From the NCBI GenBank assembly GCA_934636265.1, contig CAKUAD010000030.1, forward strand, positions 1 to 13,397: a stretch of 13,397 nt of DNA, given 5' to 3'. The notes beneath the pieces were generated by a model that saw only the letters and a program-made list of their open reading frames with translations, did not search any database and was not told where the DNA came from. Source of the DNA: an uncultured Flavobacterium sp. (lineage in GTDB: Bacteria > Bacteroidota > Bacteroidia > Flavobacteriales > Flavobacteriaceae). Position numbers and translations under genes: made by a program. This document shows positions 1 to 6,852 of the stretch, piece by piece; positions within the stretch are counted from its first letter, which is position 1, and each line of letters starts with the position of its first letter.

Positions 1-957
1 GGCGACGCTACGGTAACCATGACTGAGGAGCGTACCGATGGTCTGTGCGAGGGTGATTACATCCTGATCCGCACCTGGACCGCTACCGATGAATGCGGCA
101 ACGCAACAAGCGAACAGCAAATCATTACGGTAACCGATACAGCCGGACCTTCGATTGACGGAGAACTCGAGCCGCAGCTTACCGCAAACTGTGACAACCT
201 GCCTGAGATCCCGCAACTGATTTTTATCGACAATTGTTCGACTGTTGGAACAGCTACTTATAGCGAGGAAATCATCAACGAGACCGCTGATGGATACACC
301 ATCGTGCGCGAATGGCAAGTGGCTGACTCCTGTGGCAACAACTCTGTATTCACTCAGGAAGTTGATGTGACTATTGTGAACAGCGAAACAAATATCCCAA
401 AAACAGCTTGTAACGAGGATATCACTGTGGTTGACCTTAATACCTATCTGCCCGATGGAACTCCAACGGGCGGAACATGGGTTGACGTAGACACAACCGG
501 GGCACTTAGCGGAAGCAACTTTGCCCAGTTTGGTCTGGCAGTAGGAACTTACACCTACCAGTATCAGATTGACGATCCGGTTTGTCCGCGAGTGATCAAC
601 ATCGTGATGACGGTTAACACCAACTGTATCGTATTGCCTTGTACCGATATCGAGGTTCACAACGCCTTCACGCCAAACGGTGATGGCATCAATGAGCACT
701 TCCAGATTGACGGTATCAATGAAACTGAGTGTTATCCTACCAACACGGTTGAAATCTACAACCGTTGGGGCGTACTGGTGTACGAAACCAAGCAGTACGA
801 CAATGCTGACCGCTCATTCAAAGGATACTCGGAGGGACGCGTTACAGTCAACAAAAACGACCAACTGCCTACCGGTACGTACTTCTACCTCTTGCAGTAC
901 ACTACCTCTGAGGGTACGGTTGTTAAAAAAGACGGATATTTATACCTTTCACGATAA
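1..957 (+). CDS. T9SS-secreted adhesin-like protein, C-terminal part (gliding motility-associated C-terminal domain)
   Basis: The frame is open to the left edge, so only the last 318 residues are visible and the true start lies outside the window. The first ~125 residues hold immunoglobulin-like (HYR-type) repeats with the recurring pattern R-x-W-x-A-x-D-x-CGN followed by a D-T-x-x-P boundary. A different beta-rich module follows, ending near residue 205. The last ~100 residues, from NAFTPNGDGINE (about 661) to the end, match the type B sorting domain (gliding motility-associated C-terminal domain), including IYNRWG and a GTYFY strand. In this family the domain routes the protein through the type IX secretion system to the surface or medium. 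It sits directly upstream of a PorP/SprF gene, the usual partner of type B cargo. The product is probably a large SprB-like adhesin or surface filament; its ligand cannot be inferred. Confidence 0.93.
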   Translation, partial: GDATVTMTEERTDGLCEGDYILIRTWTATDECGNATSEQQIITVTDTAGPSIDGELEPQLTANCDNLPEIPQLIFIDNCSTVGTATYSEEIINETADGYTIVREWQVADSCGNNSVFTQEVDVTIVNSETNIPKTACNEDITVVDLNTYLPDGTPTGGTWVDVDTTGALSGSNFAQFGLAVGTYTYQYQIDDPVCPRVINIVMTVNTNCIVLPCTDIEVHNAFTPNGDGINEHFQIDGINETECYPTNTVEIYNRWGVLVYETKQYDNADRSFKGYSEGRVTVNKNDQLPTGTYFYLLQYTTSEGTVVKKDGYLYLSR

Positions 958-973
958 AACCAAATCTATTAAC

Positions 974-1001
974 ATCCGGGAGCGCGACCCCGCTCCCGGA
1001 T
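974..1001 (+). other. Strong intergenic hairpin between adhesin and PorP/SprF genes
   Basis: A perfect 11-bp inverted repeat (ATCCGGGAGCG, 974-984, pairing with 991-1001) encloses a 6-nt loop. It lies 16 nt after the adhesin stop and 15 nt before the PorP/SprF start. No T-run follows on either strand, so it is not a classical intrinsic terminator. It could be a partial terminator or an RNA-stabilising or processing hairpin that sets different expression of cargo and transport partner within one transcript. The structure is seen; the role is inferred. Confidence 0.7.
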
Positions 1002-1016
1002 TAAAAACAGAAACTA

Positions 1017-1928
1017 ATGAGAACAAGAATACTAACAATCGTTTTGTTGTTTACAGCAGCGATAAGCCAGGCGCAACAGGACGCCCAGTTTACGCAGTAC
1101 ATGTACAACACCATCAACATAAACCCGGCCTACGCGGGTTCGAGAGGGATGTTGAGTATTTTCGGACTGCACCGCACCCAGTGGGTTGGACTTGACGGAG
1201 CACCGGTTACTAATGCTTTCTCCATGAATACGCCCATAAACGAAAGCCGCGTGGGTTTGGGACTTTCCTTTATCAATGACCGCATTGGTCCTACAAAGGA
1301 AAACCAGATCTCGGCCGACGTTTCCTATACCATCCCGATGGCCAACGAATTTAAGTTGTCATTTGGTATCAAGGCTACGGCCAACCTGTTCCAACTCGAT
1401 CGCAGCATGCTCAATCCCGATGTCGTCATCGACCCTAGCCTGCAGAACATCGACAATGAATTCTCACCAAACATTGGTGCGGGCGTGTACCTTCACTCGG
1501 ATAAATTCTACGCCGGATTATCGGTGCCTAATTTTATCGAGACCACGCACTACAGCGATGTTGATGAGAGCATCAGCAAGGAAAAGCTCAATTACTACTT
1601 TATTACCGGATACGTATTTGACGTAAGTCCAAACCTGAAATTCAAACCGGCGTTACTTACCAAAATGGTGTTTGGCGCACCTTTGCAGGTTGACGTATCG
1701 GGCAACTTTTTGATTGCCGAAAAGTTTGTGCTGGGCGCTGCCTACCGTTGGGACGCAGCCTTTAGCGGACTGGCCGGATTCCAGGTTACCGATGGACTGT
1801 TCATTGGCTACGGATACGACCGCGAAACCACCGAGCTGCGCAATTACAACTCAGGATCACATGAAGTTTTCCTGCGCTTTGAGTTGTTCAAGAGAGTTGA
1901 CAGAATTACAACCCCAAGGTTCTTCTAA
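1017..1928 (+). CDS. PorP/SprF family type IX secretion outer-membrane protein
   Basis: This 303-residue protein has a clear Sec signal peptide (about residues 1-19, ending in SQAQ). The mature N-terminus runs QDAQFTQYMYN and continues INPAYAGSRG, the hallmark start of PorP/SprF proteins, followed by HRTQWVGLDGAP. The remainder is alternating hydrophobic beta-strand sequence ending in a phenylalanine-rich C-terminus, as expected for an outer-membrane barrel. Family members partner with T9SS cargo: SprF is needed for surface delivery of the type B cargo SprB in Flavobacterium johnsoniae, and PorP belongs to the Porphyromonas system. The gene lies between its likely cargo and an OmpA-like anchor, with 5 nt before the next gene, so the three are probably co-transcribed. 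No strong Shine-Dalgarno sequence precedes the start, which is common in Bacteroidota. Confidence 0.93.
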   Translation: MRTRILTIVLLFTAAISQAQQDAQFTQYMYNTININPAYAGSRGMLSIFGLHRTQWVGLDGAPVTNAFSMNTPINESRVGLGLSFINDRIGPTKENQISADVSYTIPMANEFKLSFGIKATANLFQLDRSMLNPDVVIDPSLQNIDNEFSPNIGAGVYLHSDKFYAGLSVPNFIETTHYSDVDESISKEKLNYYFITGYVFDVSPNLKFKPALLTKMVFGAPLQVDVSGNFLIAEKFVLGAAYRWDAAFSGLAGFQVTDGLFIGYGYDRETTELRNYNSGSHEVFLRFELFKRVDRITTPRFF

Positions 1929-1933
1929 TATCC

Positions 1934-3886
1934 ATGACCATGAAAAGTAAAATCGTTTCGATACTGTTTTTCGGATTGTTCGCCCTCAATGTTGCGGCGC
2001 AATCCGGTATAAACAAAGCCGACAAGAACTACGACCGCTTTGCCTACATCGATGCCATCAAAACCTATGAGCGCATCGCCCAAAAAGGCTATAAGTCAGC
2101 TGATTTGTTCCAAAAGTTGGGCAATGCCTATTACTTTAACTCTGACTTTGAAAACGCGGCCAAATGGTACGGCGAGTTGTTCGCCATGGGTGGAGAGATT
2201 GAGCCCGAATATTACTACCGCTATGCGCAATCGCTTAAATCGGTCAAGCAGTATGACAAGGCCGATGAGATGATGCGCACCTTTACCGGCAAAGTGGCCG
2301 GTGACCAGCGCGCGCAAAACTTCAAGTCGAATTACATGGACATGATCCGCGCCAATTCCGGACGTTATGAAATGACCGACGCAGGCGTAAACTCGGAGTA
2401 TTCTGATTACGGAAGCGCCATGTATGACGGCCAGCTGGTTTTTGCATCGGCCCGCGACACCGGAAACTTTAGCAAACGCAAACACTCTTGGACCAATCAG
2501 TACTTTACCAACCTGTATTCGGCCGAGGCCAAAGGTGACTCGCTGGGAACGGTTGAGAAGTTTGGTCAGCAGATGAACAGCAAATACAACGAGGCTGCAT
2601 CGCCTGCCTTTGCCAAGGACGGTAAAACCGTGTATTTTACACGCAACAATTTCTTAGATGGAAAGCGCGGCCGCGACGGCAACCGCAACACGCTGGTAAA
2701 AATTTATAAAGCGACCATGGTTGAAAAAGATGGCAAGAAAATCTGGACCGATGTTCAGGAGCTTCCGTTTAACAGTGACAGCTACAGCACCGCTCACCCA
2801 TCGCTTTCAGCCGACGGCAAAACGATGTATTTTGCATCAGACATGCCGGGAACTTTTGGTCAGTCTGACTTGTTCAAGGTATCGATTGCTGAAGACGGAA
2901 CTTTTGGAAAGCCGGAAAACCTAGGGCCTGCCATCAACACGCCTGGCAAGGAAACTTTCCCTGTCATGACCGATGAGGACGAACTTTACTTTGCCACTGA
3001 CGGACACCCCGGATTGGGCGGTTTAGACATCTTTATGTCAAAACTTAAAGATGACGGAACCTGGCGTGCGCCGATGAACATCGGAGAACCGGCCAACTCG
3101 GCAAAAGACGACTTTGCCTACCTGATCGACACCAAAACCAGAAAAGGCTTCCTGTCCTCTAACCGCGACGGTGGTAAAGGTTACGATGACATCTATAAAT
3201 TCATCGAGACCCGTAAACTGATCTGTGAACAGCTGCTTTCCGGCATTGTTACCGATAAACAAACCGGCGATCCGCTTCCGGGCGCCAAGGTTACGCTTTT
3301 GGATGAGCAGTTCAACAAGATCGCCGAAGTTATTGCCGACGAAAAAGGCTACTATGAATTCGAGGTGGAGTGTAACACTACTTATTACGTACGTGGTGAA
3401 ATGGAAACCTATGAAACGGCCGAGAAGAAAATCAAGATTCCTGGTGAATCAGGCAAAACCGATCTTCCAATAGAACTCGAGAAGCGCGTGAAGCCTGTTA
3501 CCGTGGGCGACGACCTGGCCAAGGCGTTTGGCATCAAGGAAATCTATTTTGATCTGGACAAGTGGAACATCCGCGAGGATGCCGCCATCGAACTGGAAAA
3601 AATCCTCGACGTGCTTACGCAGTATCCAAGCATGAAACTCGATATCCGTTCACACACCGACAGCCGCGCCAGCCACAAGTACAACGAGAAGTTGTCTGAC
3701 CGTCGCGCCAAGTCGACAATCGGATGGCTTGTCAAAAATGGCATATCGGCCGACCGCCTTACCGGACGCGGATATGGCGAAACCCAGCTGGTTAACCGTT
3801 GCGCCGACAATGTTCCGTGTAGCGAAGATGAACATCAGCTTAACCGCCGAAGCGAGTTTATCATCACCGCGCTCGACAAACAATAA
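1934..3886 (+). CDS. PorE-like OmpA family protein (TPR, PD40 propeller, CNA-B-like domain, OmpA C-terminus)
   Basis: The protein has 650 residues with a signal peptide ending near AAQS (residues 21-24). Domains in order: TPR-like helices (about 25-120); beta-propeller PD40 repeats (about 155-425), with recurring ADGKTxYFxS and GGxDIFxS motifs; a carboxypeptidase-regulatory/CNA-B-like beta-sandwich (about 437-515); and a C-terminal OmpA peptidoglycan-binding domain (about 537-648). The last contains IYFDLDKWNI, SHTDSR (Asp576) and LSDRRA (Arg591), the positions that hold diaminopimelate in OmpA-type domains. This architecture matches PorE of Porphyromonas gingivalis, a periplasmic protein linking T9SS to peptidoglycan. 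ATG codons at 1934 and 1940 are both possible; the second gives a more typical signal peptide. The gene is 5 nt after the PorP/SprF stop and is followed by a strong terminator, so it ends the operon. Confidence 0.92.
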   Translation: MTMKSKIVSILFFGLFALNVAAQSGINKADKNYDRFAYIDAIKTYERIAQKGYKSADLFQKLGNAYYFNSDFENAAKWYGELFAMGGEIEPEYYYRYAQSLKSVKQYDKADEMMRTFTGKVAGDQRAQNFKSNYMDMIRANSGRYEMTDAGVNSEYSDYGSAMYDGQLVFASARDTGNFSKRKHSWTNQYFTNLYSAEAKGDSLGTVEKFGQQMNSKYNEAASPAFAKDGKTVYFTRNNFLDGKRGRDGNRNTLVKIYKATMVEKDGKKIWTDVQELPFNSDSYSTAHPSLSADGKTMYFASDMPGTFGQSDLFKVSIAEDGTFGKPENLGPAINTPGKETFPVMTDEDELYFATDGHPGLGGLDIFMSKLKDDGTWRAPMNIGEPANSAKDDFAYLIDTKTRKGFLSSNRDGGKGYDDIYKFIETRKLICEQLLSGIVTDKQTGDPLPGAKVTLLDEQFNKIAEVIADEKGYYEFEVECNTTYYVRGEMETYETAEKKIKIPGESGKTDLPIELEKRVKPVTVGDDLAKAFGIKEIYFDLDKWNIREDAAIELEKILDVLTQYPSMKLDIRSHTDSRASHKYNEKLSDRRAKSTIGWLVKNGISADRLTGRGYGETQLVNRCADNVPCSEDEHQLNRRSEFIITALDKQ

Positions 3887-3900
3887 AAACACCAAAACGA

Positions 3901-3930
3901 AGAAGGCCACCTTAATGGGTGGCTTTTTTT
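3901..3930 (+). terminator. Rho-independent terminator of the T9SS surface operon
   Basis: GCCACC (3906-3911) pairs with GGTGGC (3918-3923) around a TTAATG loop and is followed by seven T residues (3924-3930). Upstream A/G bases extend pairing into the T-run. It lies 19 nt after the OmpA-like stop and closes the plus-strand operon. Confidence 0.9.
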
Positions 3931-4003
3931 ATGGACGTTATTTAACAAATTCGGCAACTTTTCTGCAGTGTACTAATTTGGAAATTGAGTAGCTTTGAGC
4001 CAT

Positions 4004-4088
4004 GGGGAGGGGAAAATGGGATTAATCCCTACAAAAATAAACCGCAACCTGTATGCAGATTTTCTGTACTATTTGTTAAAAATAAAAT
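4004..4088 (+). repeat. 85-nt structured intergenic repeat, copy A
   Basis: This stretch aligns without gaps to the reverse complement of 13313-13397, with about 58 of 85 positions identical by hand count. The best conserved blocks are a G-rich start (GGGGAGGGGAA), a palindrome GGGATTAATCCC (4018-4029) followed by TAC, a second inverted repeat TGCAGA-TTT-TCTGTA (4054-4068), and GTTAAA (4075-4080). A TTCTGCAGTG ten-mer just upstream (3961-3970) also recurs inside copy B. The element sits 39 nt before the start codon of the decayed gene at 4128. It may be a promoter/operator module or a dispersed repetitive element; I do not recognise a named family. The rest of 3931-4127 shows nothing else. 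Confidence 0.7.
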
Positions 4089-4127
4089 GTACGTCGCTCT
4101 GATAGTGGTTAGCTACAGGAAATTCAC

Positions 4128-5181
4128 ATGAAAAGCATCGCCTTCCTGCTTTACATGCTAATCCATCTCCAACGCTACGCCCAAGATACGGACCAACAAT
4201 CGTGTTGAGTATTTCGCCAGCCATTCACACTAAGTCCGGACAACATGGCGATCCTTGAAACTTTAAAAGATTTCCTCCATAAAAAGCAACCCGCTGACTG
4301 AAAATTCATATCGGAGCCAAGACGATTTCAGCAAGTTAGTATATCCCTCCCTCGAGATCTTCCGAATCGATGATTCAAAATATGGAGAGAATTTTTACAG
4401 GCCTACCCTGTTGGAATTATTCCCCGCTGGCTCATCAAAAGAGTAGTGAAGGTCGCGTCTATCGGACATCATCCGGAAACTAATGAGCGACAGCTGAGAG
4501 CGATCTACCATGTGGTTGCCGATTAAGGCCGATCAGATAAGGTTTAGCATCTACCGTGAATTTGATACAAACGCTGGAGAACCTTTACCTATGGTGACAT
4601 GACCTGTAAAATATCGCCCAATCGGTCCGTCAATATGAAGCAGGTGAAACGACAGTCCGATGAATTCCGGAAAATTTGCGAGTTTTTTTTAGATGCGACC
4701 CGACTCCCATCACTTACTAGTCCTGTGTCAACCCCACAGAACTTTTCGAGATTAAGGGATTTGACTGAACTCCGCTGATGCCAATCGACAAAACGGGCGG
4801 ATTGGCAAAGGCCGGGAACATCATCTTTTCAGGAAACGACACCGAAATCCACACCCATGAAATCGTCCACATTTACCCCATACCCTATTTCCCAACGTCA
4901 GTTCATTTTTGGATGAAGGCGTAGCACATACCTGGGCGGAAGCGCGAAATAAGACTACGGATGGCATCGGGATGGATTTGCCCAACACCTCGATCCCTTT
5001 GAACGTTTGTATTTTGAAGGTGAAACTCCCATACCCTATAGGGCTAGCTCTCATTCTGGAGCGTACCAAAAGGATTTATGGCAATGAAAAATTGACTGAA
5101 ATGCTTGGTAGTAAAAGCCAAATATGTGATACTTTGATTGGCGGACCTAACCAAAGAGAATATCACTCTTTTGCTTGGTGA
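4128..5181 (+). pseudogene. Decayed secreted HExxH zinc metallopeptidase-like (gluzincin) gene
   Basis: It opens with AGGA six to seven bases before ATG 4128 and a plausible signal peptide (MKSIAFLLYMLIHLQRYAQ), then hits TGA at 4206. Coding-like sequence continues in switching frames: NPLTENSYRSQDDF from 4288, then KVASIGHHPETNERQLRAIY (about 4449-4508), then RFSIYREFDT, then KQVKRQSDEFRKICEFFLD. Next comes GNIIFSGNDTEIHTHEIVHIY, frame of 4778, with HEIVH encoded at 4856-4870. A further frame change leads to FLDEGVAHTWA at 4906-4938, and near the end LERTKRIYGNEKL. HExxH followed about 15 residues later by DEG is the gluzincin zinc-binding arrangement, and the RIYG-KL segment resembles the C-terminal part of peptidase MA-like domains. 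At least five frame changes and several stops (4444, 4524, 4718, 4766) make sequencing error an unlikely explanation. The intact protein would have had about 350 residues. The family call rests on the motif only. Confidence 0.8.
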
Positions 5182-5267
5182 TGAGTTGCAATTACCTGAC
5201 TCCCCGGAGATAAATTAAAGAATATGGACACCAGGGCGACGCCAAAACCGCCTGTCCCAAAACGAAA

Positions 5268-5287
5268 AAGCATCCCGTAGGATGCTT
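5268..5287 (-). terminator. Hairpin with minus-strand T-run
   Basis: AAGCATCC (5268-5275) pairs with GGATGCTT (5280-5287) around a 4-nt loop. Read on the minus strand, the stem runs into TTTTTCGTTTT, so it would terminate leftward transcription coming from the CAP gene. The plus-strand side has no T-run. No other gene is visible in 5182-5425. Confidence 0.55.
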
Positions 5288-5365
5288 CCGCGCAAAAAAA
5301 CAATATGAAATTAACGTCAAATGCTCGTCAGGGTTTATGGATGATGGTTTTGATTTGGGTAAGAG

Positions 5366-5387
5366 AACCACCCGGTGAAGGGTGGTT
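5366..5387. terminator. Probable terminator hairpin downstream of the CAP gene
   Basis: AACCACCC (5366-5373) pairs with GGGTGGTT (5380-5387) around a 6-nt loop. It lies about 40 nt beyond the stop of the minus-strand CAP gene. The minus-strand tail is only moderately T-rich (CTCTTA); the plus-strand tail TCTTTG is slightly better, so the direction is uncertain. Confidence 0.5.
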
Positions 5388-5425
5388 TCTTTGTCAAAAA
5401 CAAAACACAATCAAATTCTACCCAA

Positions 5426-5920
5426 TTATTTTTTAAGGAATATGTTTGTATAGTACCTGTGGCCAGTCTCGGGATCGATAGAGATCGAGATGCCAAAGTG
5501 CGTAAAGTCGCCATCAATGGTGGCCTTGTGCGCAGGGCTGTTCAACCAGGCATGCAGCGCTCCGGCAGGCGACATATAGTTGTAAGCAATGTTTTCATTT
5601 ACTCGGACGGCACCCAAAACCTGCTTGATGTTGCGGGCGCGGTCGTTAAAGTAGTCATGGTTTACAACGTCGTTAGCAATCATGTACTCGTTGTGCTCCT
5701 CCGACTTGTATGAAGCGTGTGCGATGATTTCGAGAGGATTGAGTCCGTTTGATACACGGTACTCATTAATCAGGTCGGCGAGTTGCAATTCAGCTTCGTC
5801 GTAATTGTAGTTTTCAATCAGTCGGGCATCAACGGGTGACTCAGAGGTCTCCTCGGTTGAACAAGCGCCAAGAAGGAACATTAATGCCAGTGGCAACGAA
5901 CGTAGGAAAGTTGCTTTCAT
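5426..5920 (-). CDS. CAP (SCP/YkwD-like) domain lipoprotein
   Basis: This 164-residue protein starts with a lipoprotein signal (MKATFLRSLPLALMFLLGAC; lipid-modified Cys20). The CAP domain fills residues about 42-164. It has the NxLNPL-like start (GLNPLEIIAHAS), His88 in NHDYF, Glu109 in NENIAY, and W-x-x-SPAH with His131, the conserved cavity residues of the superfamily. The C-terminal strand ends YYTNIFLKK. Bacterial single-domain CAP proteins of this size are widespread, but their biochemical role is poorly defined, so no substrate is proposed. The product is expected in the periplasm or at the surface, lipid-anchored. It is monocistronic: the next gene upstream (pdxH) ends in its own terminator, and the 280-nt gap between them carries a duplicated 29-bp motif. 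Confidence 0.9.
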   Translation of the reverse strand: MKATFLRSLPLALMFLLGACSTEETSESPVDARLIENYNYDEAELQLADLINEYRVSNGLNPLEIIAHASYKSEEHNEYMIANDVVNHDYFNDRARNIKQVLGAVRVNENIAYNYMSPAGALHAWLNSPAHKATIDGDFTHFGISISIDPETGHRYYTNIFLKK

Positions 5921-5938
5921 AACACAGTAGGTTTTGTT

Positions 5939-6025
5939 TAAAGTAGATTGTGGGGCAAACTCCTTTAAAAAATTAATGATGTTTTGGTTTTTTTAATAAA
6001 GTAGATTGTGGGGCAAACTTCTTTA
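5939..6025. repeat. Two direct copies of a 29-bp motif upstream of the CAP gene
   Basis: Copies at 5939-5967 and 5997-6025 are spaced 58 bp start to start and differ at one base (C at 5962, T at 6020). Each begins TAAAG and ends CTTTA, so the ends are inverted repeats, and each carries the core GTAGATTGTGGGGCAAACT. The first copy begins 18 bp upstream of the CAP start codon. The placement suggests tandem regulator sites or a local duplication. The rest of 5921-6153 is AT-rich and includes an AAAATCG/CGATTTT inverted repeat (6096-6119) and an imperfect AATTGTA/TACAATT hairpin (6123-6149), possibly part of the CAP promoter region. Confidence 0.75.
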
Positions 6026-6153
6026 TCTTGGGTAAGAACGTATTTGGTGTTTTTGTTGAGACAATATTAACGGAAACATCGTTTAAGTGCAAAATAAAAT
6101 CGATGAAATACACGATTTTTATAATTGTATAGGATATTTTCCTACAATTTAAT

Positions 6154-6177
6154 AAAAAAGGCCGCCAATTGGCAGCC
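6154..6177 (-). terminator. Rho-independent terminator of the pyrR-pdxH cluster
   Basis: On the minus strand GGCTGCC (6177-6171), loop AATT and GGCGGCC (6166-6160) form a stem with one G-T pair, followed directly by six T residues (6159-6154). It is 23 nt beyond the pdxH stop and closes the minus-strand cluster. Confidence 0.85.
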
Positions 6178-6200
6178 CGGGTTTCTATGGTTGAATCTAC

Positions 6201-6842
6201 TTAGGGAGACAATCTGACGAAACGCCAGTCGGCTCCCTCCCTGTCATACTTGATGCGGTCGTGAAGTCGGTTTGACCGGCCTTGCCAGAACTCAATGGCG
6301 AGCGGCCGCACCAGATAACCTCCCCAATGAGGGGGACGATCGATGGGTCTATCCTGGTATATGCGTTCCAAATCAGCGAGCTTGCTGTCTATAAAGTCCC
6401 GATCCGGAATCACTTCGCTTTGCGCCGATGCCCAAGCTCCTAATTGACTGCCGCGGGGACGCGTTCCAAAATATTCGTCAGAGGTTTGCGCGTCGACCTT
6501 TTCCGCCAGGCCAGTAATTATAACCTGCCGCTCGGAGTTTGGCCAAAAAAATGAAAGGCAAACCTTGGGCTCCTCCTCTATCGCGCCACCCTTGGCCGAA
6601 AGGTAATTGGTGTAAAACACAAATCCCTCGGGCGTATATTCCTTGAGCAACACGATCCGCCCCTTGGGAAAACCGTCCGGCTGCACTGTCGACAGCGTCA
6701 TGGCATTAACCTCGATTTCCTCTTCCAGATTCTCGGCGTCCTTAAACCAGAGATTAAAAAGTTCCATCGGACAGGGCGTGAGATGCTGCTCGATGAGTTC
6801 GTTTTTTTGGTAGTTCTTTCGATAATGGCTCAAATCTTTCAT
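6201..6842 (-). CDS. pdxH: Pyridoxamine 5'-phosphate oxidase
   Basis: PdxH is a cytosolic FMN enzyme that oxidises pyridoxamine or pyridoxine 5'-phosphate to pyridoxal 5'-phosphate with O2. The 213-residue length matches the family. Visible motifs include the N-terminal substrate segment (HYRKNY), the FMN-binding region GRIVLLK (61-67), FYTNYLSAKG, SFFWPNSERQV, GSQLGAWAS, and the C-terminal signature RPPHWGGY (169-176) through EFWQGRSNRLHDR, ending in RFVRLSP. Arg192 and His194 correspond to the PLP-contacting Arg/His pair of the E. coli enzyme. The start is 10 nt after the rnz stop, so the two are almost certainly co-transcribed. It is the last gene of the cluster, immediately before a terminator. 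Confidence 0.97.
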   Translation of the reverse strand: MKDLSHYRKNYQKNELIEQHLTPCPMELFNLWFKDAENLEEEIEVNAMTLSTVQPDGFPKGRIVLLKEYTPEGFVFYTNYLSAKGGAIEEEPKVCLSFFWPNSERQVIITGLAEKVDAQTSDEYFGTRPRGSQLGAWASAQSEVIPDRDFIDSKLADLERIYQDRPIDRPPHWGGYLVRPLAIEFWQGRSNRLHDRIKYDREGADWRFVRLSP

Positions 6843-6852
6843 AAAATCAGAT

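Noticed and set aside
680..1195. 171-codon plus-strand frame overlapping the adhesin end and PorP/SprF start
   Set aside because: Lies out of frame inside two well-supported genes, spans their intergenic hairpin, and its product is low-complexity Ser/Thr-rich with no recognisable motif.
4821..5069. 82-codon minus-strand frame opposite the decayed peptidase gene
   Set aside because: The plus strand carries the HExxH and DEG coding signals here; the minus translation has no motif and no ribosome site.
5305..5436. Possible 43-residue plus-strand peptide
   Set aside because: It reads straight through the 5366-5387 hairpin and into the 3' end of the CAP gene, with no ribosome site or recognisable features.
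5921..6200. CRISPR or mobile element suggested by the repeats near 5939-6025
   Set aside because: Only two copies are present, with unrelated AT-rich sequence between and no cas or transposase genes in the window.
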